DNA of 64,000 nt from Paenibacillus illinoisensis NBRC 15959 (GTDB lineage Bacteria > Bacillota > Bacilli > Paenibacillales > Paenibacillaceae): positions 1 to 64,000 of the forward strand of contig NZ_BIME01000005.1 of NCBI RefSeq assembly GCF_004000925.1, given 5' to 3'. Below are positions 18,533 to 27,429 of this stretch, piece by piece. The translations under genes and the position numbers were made by a program. Numbering within the stretch: position 1 is the stretch's first letter; every line of letters starts with the position of its first letter. The notes under the pieces are model-generated. The model did no database searches and was not told where the DNA came from. It saw only the letters and a program-made list of their open reading frames with translations.

Positions 18533-19093
18533 TTGTCGACATCCTATGAACAACAGCATGTGGAATATCCGAGCCGTAAACGGATGGGATGGCTTGCGGC
18601 CGGAGCTGCACTTTTTGTGGCAGCCGGATTTTTTTTGATGTTCAGTGATTCTTCCGATACAGGGGATACTGTAATTTCAGCGGTTGTAGGCCTGGTTTCC
18701 GTCCTGTTTTTTGGACTCTGTCTTGGATACAGCTTGGTGAAGATCATCAAGAAGGAGCCTTCCTTTGTCGTCAATGAGCAAGGATTCGTGGACTCCTCCT
18801 CGTATACGTCGGGAGGCTTCATCCCTTGGAAAGATGTAGAGAACATTTTCATGTATGAGTTGATGGGGCAGTCCATGATCGGAGTTAAACTCAAGGATGA
18901 GCAAGCCTTCCTGGATCGTCAGACCGGAGTGAAGCGTAAGCTGATGACCGTGAATACACAGATGGTGGATGCTACGGTGAGTATAGCCCAGAGCAGTCTG
19001 TCGTTGCCGCTGGAACAGCTGTATATCATGATGGTGGGACGATGGAAGCGTGCGAGTGAAGTATACAAGCCGGGCCAGCAAGACAAGCTATGA
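18533..19093 (+). CDS. STM3941-like membrane protein
   Basis: A 186-residue protein with two N-terminal membrane helices (WLAAGAALFVAAGFFLMF and VISAVVGLVSVLFFGLCLG) and a C-terminal soluble domain with a PH-like pattern (FVVNEQGFVDSSSYTSGGFI, PWKDVENIFMY, SMIGVKLKD). This layout matches the STM3941 family of unknown function. TTG 18533 is the start, 9 bp after GGAGG. It is followed by the aldo/keto reductase after 35 bp with no terminator, so the two are probably co-transcribed. Confidence 0.72.
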   Translation: MSTSYEQQHVEYPSRKRMGWLAAGAALFVAAGFFLMFSDSSDTGDTVISAVVGLVSVLFFGLCLGYSLVKIIKKEPSFVVNEQGFVDSSSYTSGGFIPWKDVENIFMYELMGQSMIGVKLKDEQAFLDRQTGVKRKLMTVNTQMVDATVSIAQSSLSLPLEQLYIMMVGRWKRASEVYKPGQQDKL

Positions 19094-19128
19094 TTTCGAA
19101 ATATTCATAGGAATAGGAGGAATGCAAA

Positions 19129-19998
19129 ATGGCAACTCATGGAGAGAAGAAGCGTACAGTTCTGCTTCCTGACGGTACATCCCTGCCTGCCATAGGACAA
19201 GGTACATGGTACATGGGAGAAGACCGTTCAGCCCGTGCACAGGAGGTAAGAGCATTGCGTAACGGGATTGAACTTGGCATGACAGTGATTGATACGGCAG
19301 AGATGTATGCTGAGGGCGGGGCGGAAGAAGTCACCGGAGAAGCGATAGCGGGCTGCCGGGATGATGTTTTTCTGGTCTCCAAGGTTTATCCGCATCATGC
19401 AGATCGCAAACAGATGGTTATAGCCTGTGAGAACAGTCTCCGGCGTCTGGGTACAGACCGGTTGGATCTATACTTGCTGCATTGGCGGGGAAGCGTCCCG
19501 CTGGAAGAGACGGTTCAAGCATTGGAAGAGCTGAAACAAGACGGGAAAATCTTGCGATGGGGCGTGTCCAATCTGGACACGGAGGACATGCAGGAGCTAT
19601 GGGATATTCCGGCTGGCCAGCATTGTGCCGTGAATCAGGTATTGTATCATGCGGCATCGCGCGGCATTGAAAGGGATCTCCTGCCCTGGCTCCGGGAAAG
19701 GCACGTTCCCGTAATGGCGTACTGCCCGCTCGCTCAGGGAGGCAGGCTGCGCACCGAGCTGCTGGAGCATCCGGTCATGCGCAGCATTGCTGCTGAACGT
19801 GGAGTGACCACATCACAGATTGCATTGTCCTGGGTTATCCGGGATGGGGATGTGCTTGCGATTCCCAAAGCAGTACAGCTGTCCCATGTGGCAGAGAATG
19901 CCGCAGCCATGGATATTGTTTTAACAAACGAAGAAGTGGGACGGTTAAATGAAGCCTTCCCGGCACCAACAGGTAAAGTTCCTCTGGACATTGTATAA
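19129..19998 (+). CDS. Aldo/keto reductase
   Basis: A 289-residue AKR-fold NADPH-dependent oxidoreductase. The catalytic tetrad is visible as Asp and Tyr in VIDTAEMY, Lys in LVSKVYP and His in LYLLHWRG. The NADPH-binding C-terminal part reads QIALSWVIRDGDVLAIPKAV. It reduces aldehydes or ketones to alcohols; the physiological substrate cannot be told. AGGAGG precedes ATG 19129. Confidence 0.92.
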   Translation: MATHGEKKRTVLLPDGTSLPAIGQGTWYMGEDRSARAQEVRALRNGIELGMTVIDTAEMYAEGGAEEVTGEAIAGCRDDVFLVSKVYPHHADRKQMVIACENSLRRLGTDRLDLYLLHWRGSVPLEETVQALEELKQDGKILRWGVSNLDTEDMQELWDIPAGQHCAVNQVLYHAASRGIERDLLPWLRERHVPVMAYCPLAQGGRLRTELLEHPVMRSIAAERGVTTSQIALSWVIRDGDVLAIPKAVQLSHVAENAAAMDIVLTNEEVGRLNEAFPAPTGKVPLDIV

Positions 19999-20049
19999 AT
20001 GGGCGTAGTGGTGTACCAGGCTAATTCACTGATTAGCTTGGTTGAAGAG

Positions 20050-20082
20050 AGAGCAGATCGTATATGATCTGCTCTTTTTTTA
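20050..20082 (+). terminator. Rho-independent terminator after aldo/keto reductase
   Basis: AGAGCAGATC, 6-nt loop, GATCTGCTCT, then eight T. Confidence 0.9.
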
Positions 20083-20145
20083 TTTTGGCCCATAGTCATT
20101 GGACATCCTTGTGGGATTTCCGCATAAGGTTAGAAATAAATAGGC

Positions 20146-20174
20146 TTTACAACAACATAGCACTAGTGTACTAT
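20146..20174 (+). promoter_or_regulatory. Promoter of the GntR-ABC operon with candidate operator
   Basis: TTTACA at 20146, 17-bp spacer, TACTAT at 20169. A GTGT...ACAC dyad-like element (GTGTACTA and TAACAC, 20166-20185) overlaps the -10, the kind of site bound by YtrA-type GntR repressors; autoregulation is inferred. Confidence 0.6.
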
Positions 20175-20212
20175 TTAACTAACACACCGGTACAGAGAGG
20201 AGCGAGTGCTTT

Positions 20213-20629
20213 GTGGCTATGGAATTCGATAACAACTTACCTATATACCTGCAGATTATGCAGTACATCAAGAAGCAGATTGTGACAGGAACACTGAAGG
20301 CAGGCGATAAGATTCCTTCGGTCCGGGAATTGGCGGCTGAGCTGCAGATTAATCCCAACACGGTACAGCGGACATTTCAGGAATTGGAACGGGAAGAAGT
20401 GGTCGAAACGAGACGGGGGCTGGGCAGATATGTTACAAGTGAGGAGTCGAAAATAATGACGATCAAAAAAGAAATGGCGGGAGAACTGCTGGAGCGTTTT
20501 TTGACAGGCATGCAGGAACTCGGGATTGAAGAGCAGGATATTGTTACCATTGTTGCGGACGCGGTCGCTGGAGGTCAGTCATCACAGCACAATCATGAAC
20601 AGGGGAAGGGAGGGGCAGGGCATGAGTAA
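20213..20629 (+). CDS. GntR family regulator, YtrA subfamily
   Basis: A 138-residue YtrA-type regulator: winged HTH (IYLQIMQYIKKQIVTGTLKAG, KIPSVRELAAELQINPNTVQ, RTFQELEREEVVETRRGLG) with only a short helical tail for dimerisation. GTG 20213 is the start behind GAGGAG. The 3' end overlaps the ABC ATPase gene by 8 bp. YtrA-type proteins repress the ABC transporter genes of their own operon and are commonly induced by cell-wall antibiotics. Confidence 0.9.
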   Translation: MAMEFDNNLPIYLQIMQYIKKQIVTGTLKAGDKIPSVRELAAELQINPNTVQRTFQELEREEVVETRRGLGRYVTSEESKIMTIKKEMAGELLERFLTGMQELGIEEQDIVTIVADAVAGGQSSQHNHEQGKGGAGHE

Positions 20630-21320
20630 CGTCCTTGAATTGAATCACATTAGTAAAATGTACGGCGGCAAGCGGGCACTAAGCGATGTCACGCTTACGG
20701 TTGCGCCAGGCAGGATTGTCGGGCTGCTTGGCAGCAATGGCAGCGGCAAGAGTACCCTGATGAAGCTTGCTGCCGGATTGCTTCATCCTTCAAGTGGGAC
20801 CATTCAGATCACGGGTAAACCGGTTGGGCTTGAGACCAAGTCGCTCGTTTCCTTCATGCCGGATCGCCCCTTGACCGAGAAATGGATGAAGGTTCGTGAT
20901 GCCATTGCATACTACCGGGACTTCTATGCTGATTTTGATGAGGAAAAGGCCAGGGAAATGCTTGATTTCATGAAGCTCGCCGAGGGTGACAAGGTTAGGC
21001 ATTTATCCAAAGGCATGAATGAAAGACTTCAACTAACACTGGCTCTTTCCCGCAAGGCTCGTCTCTATTTGCTGGATGAACCGATCGGCGGTGTTGACCC
21101 CGTTGCCCGCGGCAAAATTCTGGATGCCATCGTAAAATTCTATGACGAAGACAGCAGTCTAATGATCTCGACACATCTGGTGACCGATATTGAACGGATT
21201 TTTGATGAAGTCATTTTCATTCGTGAGGGCGAGAAAGTGATGCAGGAAGAGGTTGAGACGCTTCGTCTGAAGTACGGTAAGAGCGTGGATGAGATGTTCA
21301 AGGAGGTCTATGCGGAATGA
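20622..21320 (+). CDS. ABC transporter ATPase (YtrB/EcsA-like)
   Basis: A 232-residue nucleotide-binding subunit with Walker A GSNGSGKS, a modified signature LSKGMNERLQ, Walker B LYLLDEP and H-loop STHL. The LSKGM signature is typical of exporters paired with YtrA-type regulators. ATG 20622 is chosen; longer upstream frames lie inside the GntR gene. It partners with the next membrane protein gene, overlapping it by 4 bp. Confidence 0.9.
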   Translation: MSNVLELNHISKMYGGKRALSDVTLTVAPGRIVGLLGSNGSGKSTLMKLAAGLLHPSSGTIQITGKPVGLETKSLVSFMPDRPLTEKWMKVRDAIAYYRDFYADFDEEKAREMLDFMKLAEGDKVRHLSKGMNERLQLTLALSRKARLYLLDEPIGGVDPVARGKILDAIVKFYDEDSSLMISTHLVTDIERIFDEVIFIREGEKVMQEEVETLRLKYGKSVDEMFKEVYAE

Positions 21321-22057
21321 TGACATTGTTGAAATTTGATTTTAGAAGAAACTGGAATACCTTGTTGGCAGGGCTGGTTGTTTTGATCATCGTTCAGATC
21401 GGGCTGGCATTGTTCATGTCTGAGGTGACAGGGCTAATTATTGGTATTATTGCTTATGCGGGGGCAGGTGTAGCCATCTATGTGAGAATGATTAAGACGT
21501 ACTGGTCCAACATCCGTGCGTACAATCGTCGTCTCGTACCCGTAACAGGACTGTCTCACCTATTGTCTCCGCTAATATTTGGTACACTGTGTGGGCTGGG
21601 GCTAACAGGTGTTTCCATCATTCATTACTTCCTCTATGTTGCCACGAATGCAAGAATGCACTTTCTCAGCTACATCCATATTTCGAGAATCCCTCTTTCG
21701 GATTGGCTTACTCTGCTGTTGTTTATTTGGTGGGTCGCCATCTTTATGACCATCATCATTTTTCTATCCATATCGATTGGAGGCAGCTTCAGGTGGAAAA
21801 CAGGCCCGTGGATTAGTATCGTCTCATTCTTCGTGCTGACCAATCTAATCAGTTGGTTGGAGAATGTCATTCTTGCTGGTCGTTTCAACCCGAACGAGTT
21901 GTTCCAGTTTACTGAGGAGAGTACAGGGATCACACTTACAGCGAATGGAGTTTTGTGGTCAGATGGAAGGTGGGGGAGTCTCATATTTGAGATTATTGTG
22001 GCTGTAATTATGGTTGGAGCTGCTGTATATCTGAATAATAAAAAGGTAGAAGTTTAG
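21317..22057 (+). CDS. ABC-2-like membrane subunit of the exporter
   Basis: A 246-residue polytopic membrane protein with about six hydrophobic segments (TLLAGLVVLIIVQIGLALFM, LIIGIIAYAGAGVAIYV, LIFGTLCGLGLTGVSII, LTLLLFIWWVAIFMTIIIFL, IVSFFVLTNLISWL, FEIIVAVIMVGAAVYL). Its position directly after the ATPase with overlapping stop/start makes it the transmembrane partner. Substrate unknown; peptide antibiotic or envelope stress defence is the usual context. Confidence 0.85.
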   Translation: MMTLLKFDFRRNWNTLLAGLVVLIIVQIGLALFMSEVTGLIIGIIAYAGAGVAIYVRMIKTYWSNIRAYNRRLVPVTGLSHLLSPLIFGTLCGLGLTGVSIIHYFLYVATNARMHFLSYIHISRIPLSDWLTLLLFIWWVAIFMTIIIFLSISIGGSFRWKTGPWISIVSFFVLTNLISWLENVILAGRFNPNELFQFTEESTGITLTANGVLWSDGRWGSLIFEIIVAVIMVGAAVYLNNKKVEV

Positions 22058-22084
22058 CAGCATACTTCGGGGCGTATGAATCAC

Positions 22085-22113
22085 ACGGGCGATCATAATC
22101 GTCCGTTTTTTTT
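22085..22113 (+). terminator. Rho-independent terminator after ABC exporter
   Basis: ACGGGCGAT-cata-ATCGTCCGT, then eight T. Confidence 0.88.
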
Positions 22114-22239
22114 ATAGCTGGAATACTAAGAATTCAACAAGTTATGAAGCCATTTCCAATTCGCATACGTAAATACATATATAGTATGGACTTTACCGGT
22201 CAGGTTTAATTTCAGCTAAAGGGGAGGATGTTATGGAAT

Positions 22240-22728
22240 ATGGAACTATACTTCAGAGATAACTTTTTCAACGCAGGATACACCGAAATTATGGACGAGA
22301 ATCAGGAGCAGGCAGGACATTTGGATCTGAAAAGTCTATTTGGTTCATCACTAGATGTGTTCGGTCCAGCAGGGCTGATCTGCAGTGGTCGATTCGGGAT
22401 GTTAAGCAATCGCTGGGAGGTCACTTCAGTGGATGGAAGGCAACTTGGGGTCTTCCGAGCCAGAATGAGCTTTTTTAGTAAGCGATACGAATACGATGCT
22501 GGACCACGAGGAATCTATGAAGTATCTGCACCGGCATTTTCTCAGGAATATGATGTCACGGGAATGGGCGGCAGAATTGTAGCTAGCTTCAGGCGCACGA
22601 GCGGCTGGTTCAGTTCAGGAGCTTTTGTATTGAGTAACCAGTCCGAGCAGCTGGATACCTATGAGTTGATTGCTGTCGTTATGGGTGTGCATGCCATCAA
22701 CAAAAGACGGAACTCCGCTGCCACATAG
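22240..22728 (+). CDS. LURP-one/tubby-like (LOR) protein
   Basis: A 162-residue protein of repeated beta-hairpin pattern: LKSLFGSSLDVFGPAG, GRFGMLSNRWEVTSVDGRQL, VFRARMSFFSKRYEYDAGPR, GRIVASFRR. This is the LURP-one-related / phospholipid-scramblase-like barrel with a central helix. ATG 22240 is the preferred start because GGGGAGG abuts the upstream ATG 22228 with no spacing; the spacing to 22240 is 12 bp, so this choice is not firm. Bacterial members are uncharacterised, probably membrane-associated. Confidence 0.65.
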   Translation: MELYFRDNFFNAGYTEIMDENQEQAGHLDLKSLFGSSLDVFGPAGLICSGRFGMLSNRWEVTSVDGRQLGVFRARMSFFSKRYEYDAGPRGIYEVSAPAFSQEYDVTGMGGRIVASFRRTSGWFSSGAFVLSNQSEQLDTYELIAVVMGVHAINKRRNSAAT

Positions 22729-22739
22729 CGCACAGATAG

Positions 22740-22772
22740 ACAACCCAAACCACATGGTTCGGGTTGTTGTTT
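22740..22772. terminator. Shared terminator hairpin between convergent genes
   Basis: CAACCC-a-AACC-acat-GGTT-c-GGGTTG between the LOR protein gene and the minus-strand WYL gene; a short T-rich stretch follows on the plus strand. Confidence 0.65.
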
Positions 22773-22773
22773 G

Positions 22774-23622
22774 TTATGTGGACACCTTGGTCTCGGAAGG
22801 CAGACCCGCCTCCCTTTGAGGTTCCGGATCTGCGTAGCGTGCAAGCACCTTGGCTGCTGTCTCGGACATGCGATTGCGCAGCACAACGTTGTCTACAATC
22901 CGCACCCGTTTGCCAAGAAAACGCATTTTGGACAACACATAATCCATCTCACTCCGGGGAATTGTCAGCTCAATCCGGTAGGTATGCTGAGCTTCCACAT
23001 ACTTTACCTGTTTCTCGAAGCAGGAGAAGGCATATAGAATTCGTGACAATTCCTGATTGAACTCCGGCAGTACTTCAATCGTGATGGTTGTCTTACGTTT
23101 CTCGGTCAAATAGCGGATTTGCTCCGTATAACGCGAGACGTTTTCCGGTTCAAGCTGCTCCGACTCCGCAGTGATAATACTGCGCAGCTTGGTTGACATC
23201 AATTTCCCGAAACGAGGGGCGTACCAGAGCACATACCACTCTTTTTTGACCATGGAATATTCGAGCTTGTACGGAAATCCGAATTGATCCTGAATGATCC
23301 TCCCATTGCGGACATACCCCGTTAGTCGAAAAGCTTGTTGGTTCATTATGATTTTGCGCAGTGGATTGAGCAGGGGGTGGGAGACGCTGTGTTCTTCGCT
23401 TTTGGCTTTTTCGGTCAAGTACTCCTGCAGGTTCATGTCCGGCTCCGCATCCAGCATATCTTGCAGTTTATGGTACGTGGAAGGAGTTAATGCTTCCTGG
23501 GCGGCAGTGTGATTCAGCATCATCCGGAGCCAGGCCCGTTCCTGGGAAGTCCAGGTGAACAGTCCAGTCTCATTCAATCTCGTCATGATCTGATAGTTGA
23601 ACATCTTCTCGAACAGATTCAT
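22774..23622 (-). CDS. WYL-domain protein, second gene of a PafBC-like pair
   Basis: A 282-residue protein with a degenerate N-terminal part and a WYL-type core around residues 95-170 (FRLTGYVRNGRIIQDQFGFP, YKLEYSMVKKEWYVLWYAPR, KLMSTKLRSII), then a C-terminal WCX-like region ending in DNVVLRNRMSETAAKVL. It lacks a canonical HTH at its start, unlike its partner. It overlaps the upstream WYL gene by 53 bp, so the two are made together as a likely heteromer, as PafB and PafC are in actinobacteria. Confidence 0.78.
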   Translation of the reverse strand: MNLFEKMFNYQIMTRLNETGLFTWTSQERAWLRMMLNHTAAQEALTPSTYHKLQDMLDAEPDMNLQEYLTEKAKSEEHSVSHPLLNPLRKIIMNQQAFRLTGYVRNGRIIQDQFGFPYKLEYSMVKKEWYVLWYAPRFGKLMSTKLRSIITAESEQLEPENVSRYTEQIRYLTEKRKTTITIEVLPEFNQELSRILYAFSCFEKQVKYVEAQHTYRIELTIPRSEMDYVLSKMRFLGKRVRIVDNVVLRNRMSETAAKVLARYADPEPQREAGLPSETKVST

Positions 23623-24925
23623 AATAATGCGAAATCTCCTTCCATTCCTTAATCATCTCCTGGCGAAGCCTGTGAGGTGCAATGACCTCGCAGCTGGAGC
23701 CAAAGCTCCGAAGCCATGGTTTAATCTCCGTCGTACCGTTAACCCGGATCTCATACAGAAAGGTATGCTCGGTTTCGGGCGTAATCGTGCCCCACTGGCC
23801 CTGCAGACGTACCCGATCCAGAATGAAGTTGCGCTGACCACTCTCGGGATGGAAAAAACGGGCTTGAACCGTAATCGTCTTCGCCGTATCCACCAGCCAG
23901 CTGAACCGGCTGACTTCTGCCCATTGCTGTTTGAGATCGTGCATATATTCTGCGCTTACCGCATCCAGTTCCTCCATCTGGGTGATGCCCTCCATTCGAA
24001 ACTTCACGAACCCTCGGCGTCCCTGATATCCAATGACATACCACCGGCCATACTGGTGATCGTAAACGACTTCGAGCGGCAGGATCTGATTGGAGTGTCC
24101 GCCGGCTTCGCGTTCGAATCGCGGATTCGTATTCTGCGAACTGTAGCTGGATGGTTTTTTGGGTGAAAAATAGACAAACTGGACTCGCTTGCACTGGCGA
24201 ATGGCACTAAGCAGGGTGTACAGATGCGCCTCATCCAGAATGCGGGAATAATAATGGTACTTGTATATAAAAGGTTCGGTTACTTCCTGCTCGGGATAGC
24301 TTGCGGCTATTGCCTTCTTCAGGCTGTCTCTTAGCAGATACCCCTGTACCGAGGGAACTTGGGTATTGGCCATGATGTCCACAAAATCATATAACTCCAG
24401 CTGTTCCTGAGCCGTTAGTTTGGTGAGGACGTCCTGCTGCAGAATATAGCGATAAGGCCTGCCGCTCGGTTCCTTCCGGATTACACCGACTTCTTCCAGA
24501 TACTTCAGATCGGTGCGGATCGTTTTTTCGTCAGGCAATGCGAGTTCCTCTGGCAGATCGGCACAGCAGGCGTCCAGCAGTTCCATTGCGGTCAGCGCGC
24601 TGCCCTGCAGTGTATGTAAAATGACGGAAAGCCGCTGAACCTCTGTTTCTTTCATCGATTTGGCCCGAAAAAGGAAAAGCAGCAGGGGTTCCGCAGATTC
24701 CCCATATTGGAAACGGACGAGGTCCGTCATCTCTTTGCTCTGCTCTGAACCGTGGCGCTGGTCCGCCACAGATTGCATAATTTCTTTTAACCTGCGCGTC
24801 GTTTTATCAAAGGTATGTACGGAGATGCCGAGTCGTTCGGCATATTGTTTGCGATTGTATGCACCGCTTGTCAGAGACAGCATGCGAAGAAACTGAATTT
24901 CTTTGTCAAAGCTTTCTTTGGCCAT
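23570..24925 (-). CDS. WYL-domain regulator with HTH, first gene of the pair
   Basis: A 451-residue regulator. An N-terminal HTH (YAERLGISVHTFDKTTRRLKEI) is followed by a second winged segment near residue 110-150 and a WYL core around residues 235-330 (KRVQFVYFSPKKPSSY, LPLEVVYDHQYGRWYVIGYQ, VKFRMEGITQMEEL) with a C-terminal WCX-like domain. AAGGAG precedes ATG 24925. It is divergent from the RNA repair operon across a 227-bp intergenic region that holds a 7-13-7 dyad, making it the best candidate for a regulator of that operon. Confidence 0.82.
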   Translation of the reverse strand: MAKESFDKEIQFLRMLSLTSGAYNRKQYAERLGISVHTFDKTTRRLKEIMQSVADQRHGSEQSKEMTDLVRFQYGESAEPLLLFLFRAKSMKETEVQRLSVILHTLQGSALTAMELLDACCADLPEELALPDEKTIRTDLKYLEEVGVIRKEPSGRPYRYILQQDVLTKLTAQEQLELYDFVDIMANTQVPSVQGYLLRDSLKKAIAASYPEQEVTEPFIYKYHYYSRILDEAHLYTLLSAIRQCKRVQFVYFSPKKPSSYSSQNTNPRFEREAGGHSNQILPLEVVYDHQYGRWYVIGYQGRRGFVKFRMEGITQMEELDAVSAEYMHDLKQQWAEVSRFSWLVDTAKTITVQARFFHPESGQRNFILDRVRLQGQWGTITPETEHTFLYEIRVNGTTEIKPWLRSFGSSCEVIAPHRLRQEMIKEWKEISHYYESVREDVQLSDHDEIE

Positions 24926-25053
24926 GAATCATCACTCCTTGGTGGCCTGGAGTCAGGCAAATATGGATTAAGCCATATGCAGCTCCCCACTTCTCGTATC
25001 CCTTCATTGTAACAGGAAGCGTGCATGGTTTCATTTTAAACTTACAAAGGTCG

Positions 25054-25096
25054 CCATACTTTCGCCATGTTCTAGTATGGATGAGTTAGGCATAAT
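25054..25096 (+). promoter_or_regulatory. Candidate operator/promoter of the RNA repair operon
   Basis: CCATACT (25054-25060) and AGTATGG (25074-25080) form a perfect inverted repeat with a 13-bp spacer. A TCGCCAT direct repeat with 11-bp periodicity (25051, 25062) overlaps it. A -10-like CATAAT lies at 25091, but the -35 position 17 bp upstream (TGTTCT) is poor, which suggests activator dependence. Confidence 0.5.
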
Positions 25097-25152
25097 GAGG
25101 GTACGAAGAGGTACGTGGCAAGCAGCAGAAGAGATAAAGGAGGCAGGTAGAC

Positions 25153-25956
25153 ATGACTCACGTTGATGAAGAAATGAGAGAATCGATCCGGCAGCAGCTT
25201 GCACAGATTGAACAGGAGGAAGAGATTCGTATTATCTATGCGTGCGAGTCGGGCAGCCGGGCTTGGGGATTTCCTTCACAGGATAGTGATTATGATGTGC
25301 GTTTTCTGTACGTGAGACCGCTGGATTGGTACTTGTCGATTGAAGATAAACGGGATGTGATTGAACGCCCGATCAGTGATCAGCTGGACATCAATGGCTG
25401 GGATCTGCAAAAGGCGCTGAAGTTATTTCGAAAATCAAATCCACCGCTGCTGGAGTGGCTGCAATCGCCCATTCGCTACGATGAGAGATACAGTGTGGCA
25501 GAGCGCATTCGTGCATGGTCTCCGCTTACGTTCTCGCCCAAGTCCTGCATGTACCATTATCTGAATATGGCCAAAGGGAACTTCCGGGATTATCTGCAAG
25601 GCGAGCAGGTGAAAATCAAAAAATATTTCTATGTGCTCCGTCCGCTGCTCGCCTGCGGTTGGATTGAACGATATGAGACCATGCCGCCCATGGAGTTTGA
25701 TGAGTTAGTCAAGGACATTATACCTGCGGGGACGCCGCTGTATGTGGAAATTCAAGATCTTTTGAGAAGGAAGAGAGCTGGAGAAGAACTGGATCTGGAG
25801 CCGAAGCTGCCAGCTATTCATTCCTATTTGGCAGAGAACATCGAGCATTTTGGACACATAGCTGTGGATATGACGAATGAGCAGGTTGTAGGGTACGAAG
25901 AATTGAATCGAATTTTCCGATCTGCGCTGGATGAAGCATGGGCGGATGAAGAGTAG
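25153..25956 (+). CDS. rlaP: RlaP-type nucleotidyltransferase of the RNA repair operon
   Basis: A 267-residue DNA polymerase beta-superfamily nucleotidyltransferase. The active-site motif GSRAWGFPSQDSDYDVRF near residues 34-51 contains the GS and the DxD metal-binding pair. The family (PF10127, RNA repair pathway polymerase-beta family) is named for its linkage to Hen1 and Pnkp genes. Its probable role is adding nucleotides to, or otherwise processing, broken RNA ends. AAGGAGG lies just before ATG 25153. It is first in the operon, 27 bp before hen1. Confidence 0.85.
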   Translation: MTHVDEEMRESIRQQLAQIEQEEEIRIIYACESGSRAWGFPSQDSDYDVRFLYVRPLDWYLSIEDKRDVIERPISDQLDINGWDLQKALKLFRKSNPPLLEWLQSPIRYDERYSVAERIRAWSPLTFSPKSCMYHYLNMAKGNFRDYLQGEQVKIKKYFYVLRPLLACGWIERYETMPPMEFDELVKDIIPAGTPLYVEIQDLLRRKRAGEELDLEPKLPAIHSYLAENIEHFGHIAVDMTNEQVVGYEELNRIFRSALDEAWADEE

Positions 25957-25983
25957 GAGCATAGAAAGAAGGAGGAGTAATCC

Positions 25984-27429
25984 ATGCATTTGGTATTGAA
26001 AGCAACTGGAGAGGGAGCAGGCAATGTATCGCATTTGCTCTCGAAGAATCCGAATAATGTGTATGACCGAATGGATAAGGGTGTGCGAGTAAGAATGGTA
26101 TATACGACAGCTACAGAACGTGAAACCGAAGTACTGATGCACGCCGAGCCTGATCCCGTTGATCTGGTTAGAGGCACACCGGATGGTTATGATATTACGC
26201 AGTATATTAATGACCGTGAATTTGTGACCAGCAGCTTGTTCTGCTCTTACATACGCTCAGCGCTGGGGACTGCGCTTAATGGCAAACCGAAGGAAGCCTA
26301 TGTAGAGTGGGTAGGTCATCCGTTCGATATGGAGCTCACGTTTGGACCGGTGGCATCGGATCTGCCCGATCGAGCCATTGAGGAGTTGTTCTCGCCGCTT
26401 GGTTACGCTGTGACGCTGGAGAGAGACGAGCTAGTCTATACGTTTGATCTGAAAAAGAAGAGCACTGTCCGCCGCATCATTCTTCACGGTCAAGTCACCG
26501 TGCAAAATTCACTGCGCCAGTTATTTTTGCTCATTCCCGTGCTTGATAACTATAAACATTATTTCATCAGTGAGGATGAAATCGATAAAATCAAGCGTTA
26601 CGGCGAAGGTTGGCTGGACAGCCATCCCCTGAAGGAAATGATCATCAAGCGTACGCTGCGGTTCGCCGAATTGATTCGGCAGTATGAGCGTCAGGAGGGT
26701 GTTCTATCTGCGCCTGTGGAGGCAGTGGATGCTGGGGGCGATAACGTTAGTGCCTATGAAAAAGGCGATGGACCTGACATTCCGTCTCTGCAGGAGGAAC
26801 CACCGATCCGGTTAAACGAACTTCGTTATCGTGCAATTACAGATGTGGTCGCAGGTCTTCCGCTTAAGCGCCGCATTGTGGATATGGGTGCCGGAGAGGG
26901 CAAGTTATCTGCGAAACTGGCTTATATCCCAGGTGTGGAGTCCATATTGGCTGTGGAGCCTTCGGGACAGTCCCGGCTGCGGGCCATGGAACGCTTCGCC
27001 AAGCTGGAAGGACGAAGCGGGCTCGCGGCTATGCCAGAGTCAGTCATTGGCTCACTGTTTTATTTTGATGAGCAGTTACTGCATCAGGACGTCATGATCC
27101 TGTGCGAGGTCATCGAGCACATCGAAGCTTATCGGCTGAACGGCATCATGGATACGATCATGAACGAATACCAGCCGGAAGTCCTGCTCGTGACCACTCC
27201 TAATAAGGAATACAACCAAGTATATGAAATGGAACAAGAGAGCCTCCGCCATCACGACCATCGCTTCGAATGGACCAGGGCGGAACTGGTAGCCCAGTGC
27301 GAGACGTGGACGAAGCAGGGGGAGTACAGCTTTGAGATCAGCGGGATAGGCGAGCATGCAGAAGGCTTCGGTCAGCCAACCCAGCTGGTGATTTTCAGGA
27401 AGGAAAGGAGAGATCAACATGAGGGATAA
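25984..27429 (+). CDS. hen1: Hen1: RNA 3'-terminal ribose 2'-O-methyltransferase and ligase activator
   Basis: A 481-residue two-domain protein. The N-terminal half (about residues 1-240) is the Hen1-N domain that in Clostridium thermocellum activates the ligase of Pnkp. The C-terminal half is a SAM methyltransferase: motif I VDMGAGEGKLS near 299, metal-binding EVIEHIE near 375, and HDHRFEWTR near 423, all features of bacterial Hen1. It methylates the 2'-OH at the break before sealing, so a repaired RNA cannot be cut again at that site. AGAAGGAGG precedes the start, and it overlaps pnkp by 11 bp. Confidence 0.95.
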   Translation: MHLVLKATGEGAGNVSHLLSKNPNNVYDRMDKGVRVRMVYTTATERETEVLMHAEPDPVDLVRGTPDGYDITQYINDREFVTSSLFCSYIRSALGTALNGKPKEAYVEWVGHPFDMELTFGPVASDLPDRAIEELFSPLGYAVTLERDELVYTFDLKKKSTVRRIILHGQVTVQNSLRQLFLLIPVLDNYKHYFISEDEIDKIKRYGEGWLDSHPLKEMIIKRTLRFAELIRQYERQEGVLSAPVEAVDAGGDNVSAYEKGDGPDIPSLQEEPPIRLNELRYRAITDVVAGLPLKRRIVDMGAGEGKLSAKLAYIPGVESILAVEPSGQSRLRAMERFAKLEGRSGLAAMPESVIGSLFYFDEQLLHQDVMILCEVIEHIEAYRLNGIMDTIMNEYQPEVLLVTTPNKEYNQVYEMEQESLRHHDHRFEWTRAELVAQCETWTKQGEYSFEISGIGEHAEGFGQPTQLVIFRKERRDQHEG

